Shown here: positions 62,110 to 64,000 of the stretch, piece after piece
Numbering within the stretch: position 1 is the first letter of the stretch
Layout of the letters: the number at the start of each line of letters is the position of its first letter
NCBI RefSeq assembly: GCF_037975445.1
Contig: NZ_CP150254.1
Span: forward strand, 4,152,001 to 4,216,000
Origin: Peribacillus sp. FSL P2-0133
GTDB taxonomy: Bacteria > Bacillota > Bacilli > Bacillales > DSM-1321
Length of the DNA stretch: 64,000 nt
Direction of reading: 5' to 3'
Position numbers and translations under genes: made by a program
The notes under the pieces: model-generated
The model's database searches: none
What the model saw: only the letters and a program-made list of their open reading frames with translations
Told to the model about the DNA's origin: nothing

Positions 62110-62134
62110 CTACCCGCTATGAACCTAAGTAAAC
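62110..62134 (-). promoter_or_regulatory. Sigma-B-like promoter of the YsnF-like gene
   Basis: GTTTAC (62129-62134), 13-bp spacer, GGGTAG (62110-62115), one mismatch in each box. Confidence 0.8.
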
Positions 62135-62286
62135 GAGGAATGAATATTTCATTTATGTTATATCATTTACAAATTGTTCTCGACACAGAACGCTTTTTCA
62201 ATTGAAATCCAGACTTTTCAAGGGTTTCCCCATTTATAAAAATGTAATGTTTAGCCAAATAATTCTATTTCATTTTTTTTCTTCTA

Positions 62287-63612
62287 TTATAATGCCACAG
62301 CCTTTATTAGCAGGTCCGCTATATGCACCGCTTTCGTACATTCTCCCAAGTTTTCCCTCTCGATCCCCAATTGCATTTGCAATAGACAGCCAGGGTTTGC
62401 CGTGACAACAATATCGGCCTGAGTCGATTTCGTGTGTTCCATTTTGGAGTCGAGGATATTCATGGACATCTCTGATTCAACAATATTATAAATCCCTGCG
62501 GAGCCACAGCACCGATCCGCATCCTTCATTTCCCTGAAGTCGATTCCTTCTATCGATTGAAGGAGAATTCGCGGAGCCAAGGAGGTGTTCATCACATTCC
62601 GTAAATGACAGGAATCCTGAAAAGTTACCGATTGAGCCGGCAGTTTTAAGCGAACCTTTTCCTGGAAACGCAAATCAACAAGTATCTCGCTGATATCTTT
62701 CAACTTATTTTTAAATGCAACTGCACGGTCATGCCATTCCGGTTCAGCTTGGAGCAAATGGTCATAATCTATGAGAAAAGCTCCACAGCCGCCGGCATTC
62801 GTAATGATATAATCAACTTCCTCCGCTTCAAAAGCTTCTATATTACGCTTGGCCAGTTGCTTTGCACCTGCTTTTTCACCACTGTGCCCATGCAGCGCCC
62901 CGCAACATGCCTGGGATTTCGGAATCACGATTTCACATCCTGCCAGCTGAAGAAGTTTTAGTGTGGCCTTGTTCGTTTCCAAAAACATGGTATCCATCAA
63001 GCAGCCGGAAAAGAAAGCCACCTTTTTGAGCGGGGTTCCGATTGCAGGCAGCCCGGTTGGCCTATTTTTCATTTCTGATTTTTTCGGGACTTTCGGCAGC
63101 ACCTTTTCCATGGTTGCCAAATTATTCGGAAGCATGTTGAGGACTCCCGTTTTTCGGGCCATGTATTGCAGACCTGATCTCTGATAGAAGCCAAGCAAGC
63201 TCGTCATGGCCTGCATTCGCTCCTGGTGCGGGAATAACCCACTAAAAACGGCCTTGCGGATCGTTTTTACAGGGTAACTATGCTTTTTATTCTGATGGAT
63301 GATATCCCTTGCTTCTTCAAGAAGATGTCCATATTTCACACCTGAAGGACACACAGGTTCACAAGCCCTGCAGCCGAGGCAAAGACTCAATGAACGTTCT
63401 ACATCCTCATCGGGCTCAATCACACCATCCGCCACCGCTTTCATAAGTGCAATCCGGCCCCTTGGCGAATGGGATTCCTTCAGCCCCGATTCCATATATG
63501 TCGGGCAGTGGGGTAAGCAAAAGCCGCAGCGCATACAATTCAACAATTCATCTTCATTCATTTTTTCAGCGAATTGCATGGCGATGGTTTCCCTTTCCTG
63601 AACTGTCGTCAT
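62287..63612 (-). CDS. glcF: Glycolate oxidase iron-sulfur subunit
   Basis: Electron-transfer partner of GlcD. The 441-residue protein has two 4Fe-4S ferredoxin motifs, CMRCGFCLPHCPTYMESG (about 21-38) and CLGCRACEPVCPSGVKYG (about 73-90). Two CCG domains follow (FFSGCLMDTMFLETN and CCGALHGHSGE; then FQDSCHLRNVM and RCCGSAGIYN). It overlaps glcD by 4 bp (ATGA). Confidence 0.96.
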   Translation of the reverse strand: MTTVQERETIAMQFAEKMNEDELLNCMRCGFCLPHCPTYMESGLKESHSPRGRIALMKAVADGVIEPDEDVERSLSLCLGCRACEPVCPSGVKYGHLLEEARDIIHQNKKHSYPVKTIRKAVFSGLFPHQERMQAMTSLLGFYQRSGLQYMARKTGVLNMLPNNLATMEKVLPKVPKKSEMKNRPTGLPAIGTPLKKVAFFSGCLMDTMFLETNKATLKLLQLAGCEIVIPKSQACCGALHGHSGEKAGAKQLAKRNIEAFEAEEVDYIITNAGGCGAFLIDYDHLLQAEPEWHDRAVAFKNKLKDISEILVDLRFQEKVRLKLPAQSVTFQDSCHLRNVMNTSLAPRILLQSIEGIDFREMKDADRCCGSAGIYNIVESEMSMNILDSKMEHTKSTQADIVVTANPGCLLQMQLGIERENLGECTKAVHIADLLIKAVAL

Positions 63613-64000
63613 GAAGAAACCACCACCCTTTTCCTGGTTTCCTTGGCAAATACTTTGCCGGGATTCATGATGTTATTGGGATCGAAAGCTTGTTTAATCG
63701 CTCTCATGGCATCAATCCCTTCTTTCTTCAGCTTCCATTCAAGATAAGGGGCCTTCATCGCCCCTACACCATGTTCACCGGTAATCGTCCCGCCAAGGTC
63801 GATAGCCGCGGCAAAAATGTCGGCAAAAGCGAGCTCCACTCTCTCCATTTCCTCATGATCACGAGCGTCGGTAATGCACGTTGGATGCAGGTTCCCATCC
63901 CCAGCATGGCCGAAAGTGCAAATGTCCACGTTATGCTTGACAGCAATCTCATTAATCGCCTTAACCATCTTGGCAATTTCCGACCGTGGAACGGTGGCAT
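63609..64000 (-). CDS. glcD: Glycolate oxidase FAD subunit (C-terminal part, cut by window edge)
   Basis: FAD-linked oxidase that converts glycolate to glyoxylate. About 130 C-terminal residues are visible, running to the right edge without a start: ATVPRSEIAKMVKAINEIAV, then ICTFGHAGDGNLHPT, GGTITGEHGVGAMKAPYLEW and FDPNNIMNPGKVFA, the typical FAD-linked oxidase C-terminus. In B. subtilis the pair is ysfC-ysfD. Confidence 0.94.
   Translation of the reverse strand, partial: ATVPRSEIAKMVKAINEIAVKHNVDICTFGHAGDGNLHPTCITDARDHEEMERVELAFADIFAAAIDLGGTITGEHGVGAMKAPYLEWKLKKEGIDAMRAIKQAFDPNNIMNPGKVFAKETRKRVVVSS

Overview
The window is a 64 kb piece of a low-GC, endospore-forming Bacillaceae chromosome. 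Gene content and order follow the Bacillus subtilis hemA-lon-clpX-tig-ilv/leu ... pheST-ysgA-sspI-glcDF region almost gene for gene. Spore genes (gerE, gerM, sspI, lonB, a GerA-type receptor), T-box leaders and an L-box all fit. A Peribacillus or Bacillus-like genus is my guess; the sequence alone does not fix the species. Nearly everything is on the minus strand. The plus-strand genes are a small membrane protein after hemA, yslB, rnhC and sspI.

Layout from left to right. 1-9.4 kb: hemA (cut by the window edge), engB, lonA, lonB, clpX and tig, a proteolysis and chaperone block. lonA carries an in-frame TAA stop between its Walker A and Walker B motifs. 9.6-19.4 kb: a TPR protein and the complete ilvBHC-leuABCD operon, with a leucine T-box, a sigma-A promoter, a perfect cre box and a CodY-like box upstream. 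19.6-23.8 kb: an accessory stretch with a GNAT protein, two small membrane proteins, a GIY-YIG protein next to a DUF2087 regulator, a decayed IS1182-like element, a Bacillaceae interspersed repeat, a 68-aa orphan and tRNA-Arg(UCU). 23.9-32.9 kb: ysnB, rdgB, a GerA-type germination receptor operon in order B-A-C (where B. subtilis has rph), gerM, racE, ysmB, gerE and a thioesterase. 33.1-43.9 kb: sdhCAB, yslB, lysC under a lysine riboswitch, uvrC, trxA, and the fatty-acid genes etfA, etfB and fadB. 44-52.4 kb: fadR, lcfA, a 27-residue membrane peptide, yshE, mutS2, polX, a CvpA-family protein and zapA. 52.6-58.2 kb: rnhC, a 780-bp tandem minisatellite, pheT, pheS and a phenylalanine T-box. 58.2-64 kb: a SpoU methyltransferase, sspI, three YflT-domain stress proteins each with a sigma-B-like promoter, glcF and the end of glcD.

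The genes group into branched-chain amino-acid synthesis, beta-oxidation with electron transfer into the respiratory chain (fad/etf/sdh), sporulation and germination, DNA repair (uvrC, mutS2, polX, rnhC) and general stress.

The least explained feature is the minisatellite between rnhC and pheT. It has 37 units of 21 or 19 bp with palindromic cores and a visible higher-order duplication. The nonsense codon in lonA, the three-gene sigma-B cluster and the shifted FadR operator are the next most notable points.
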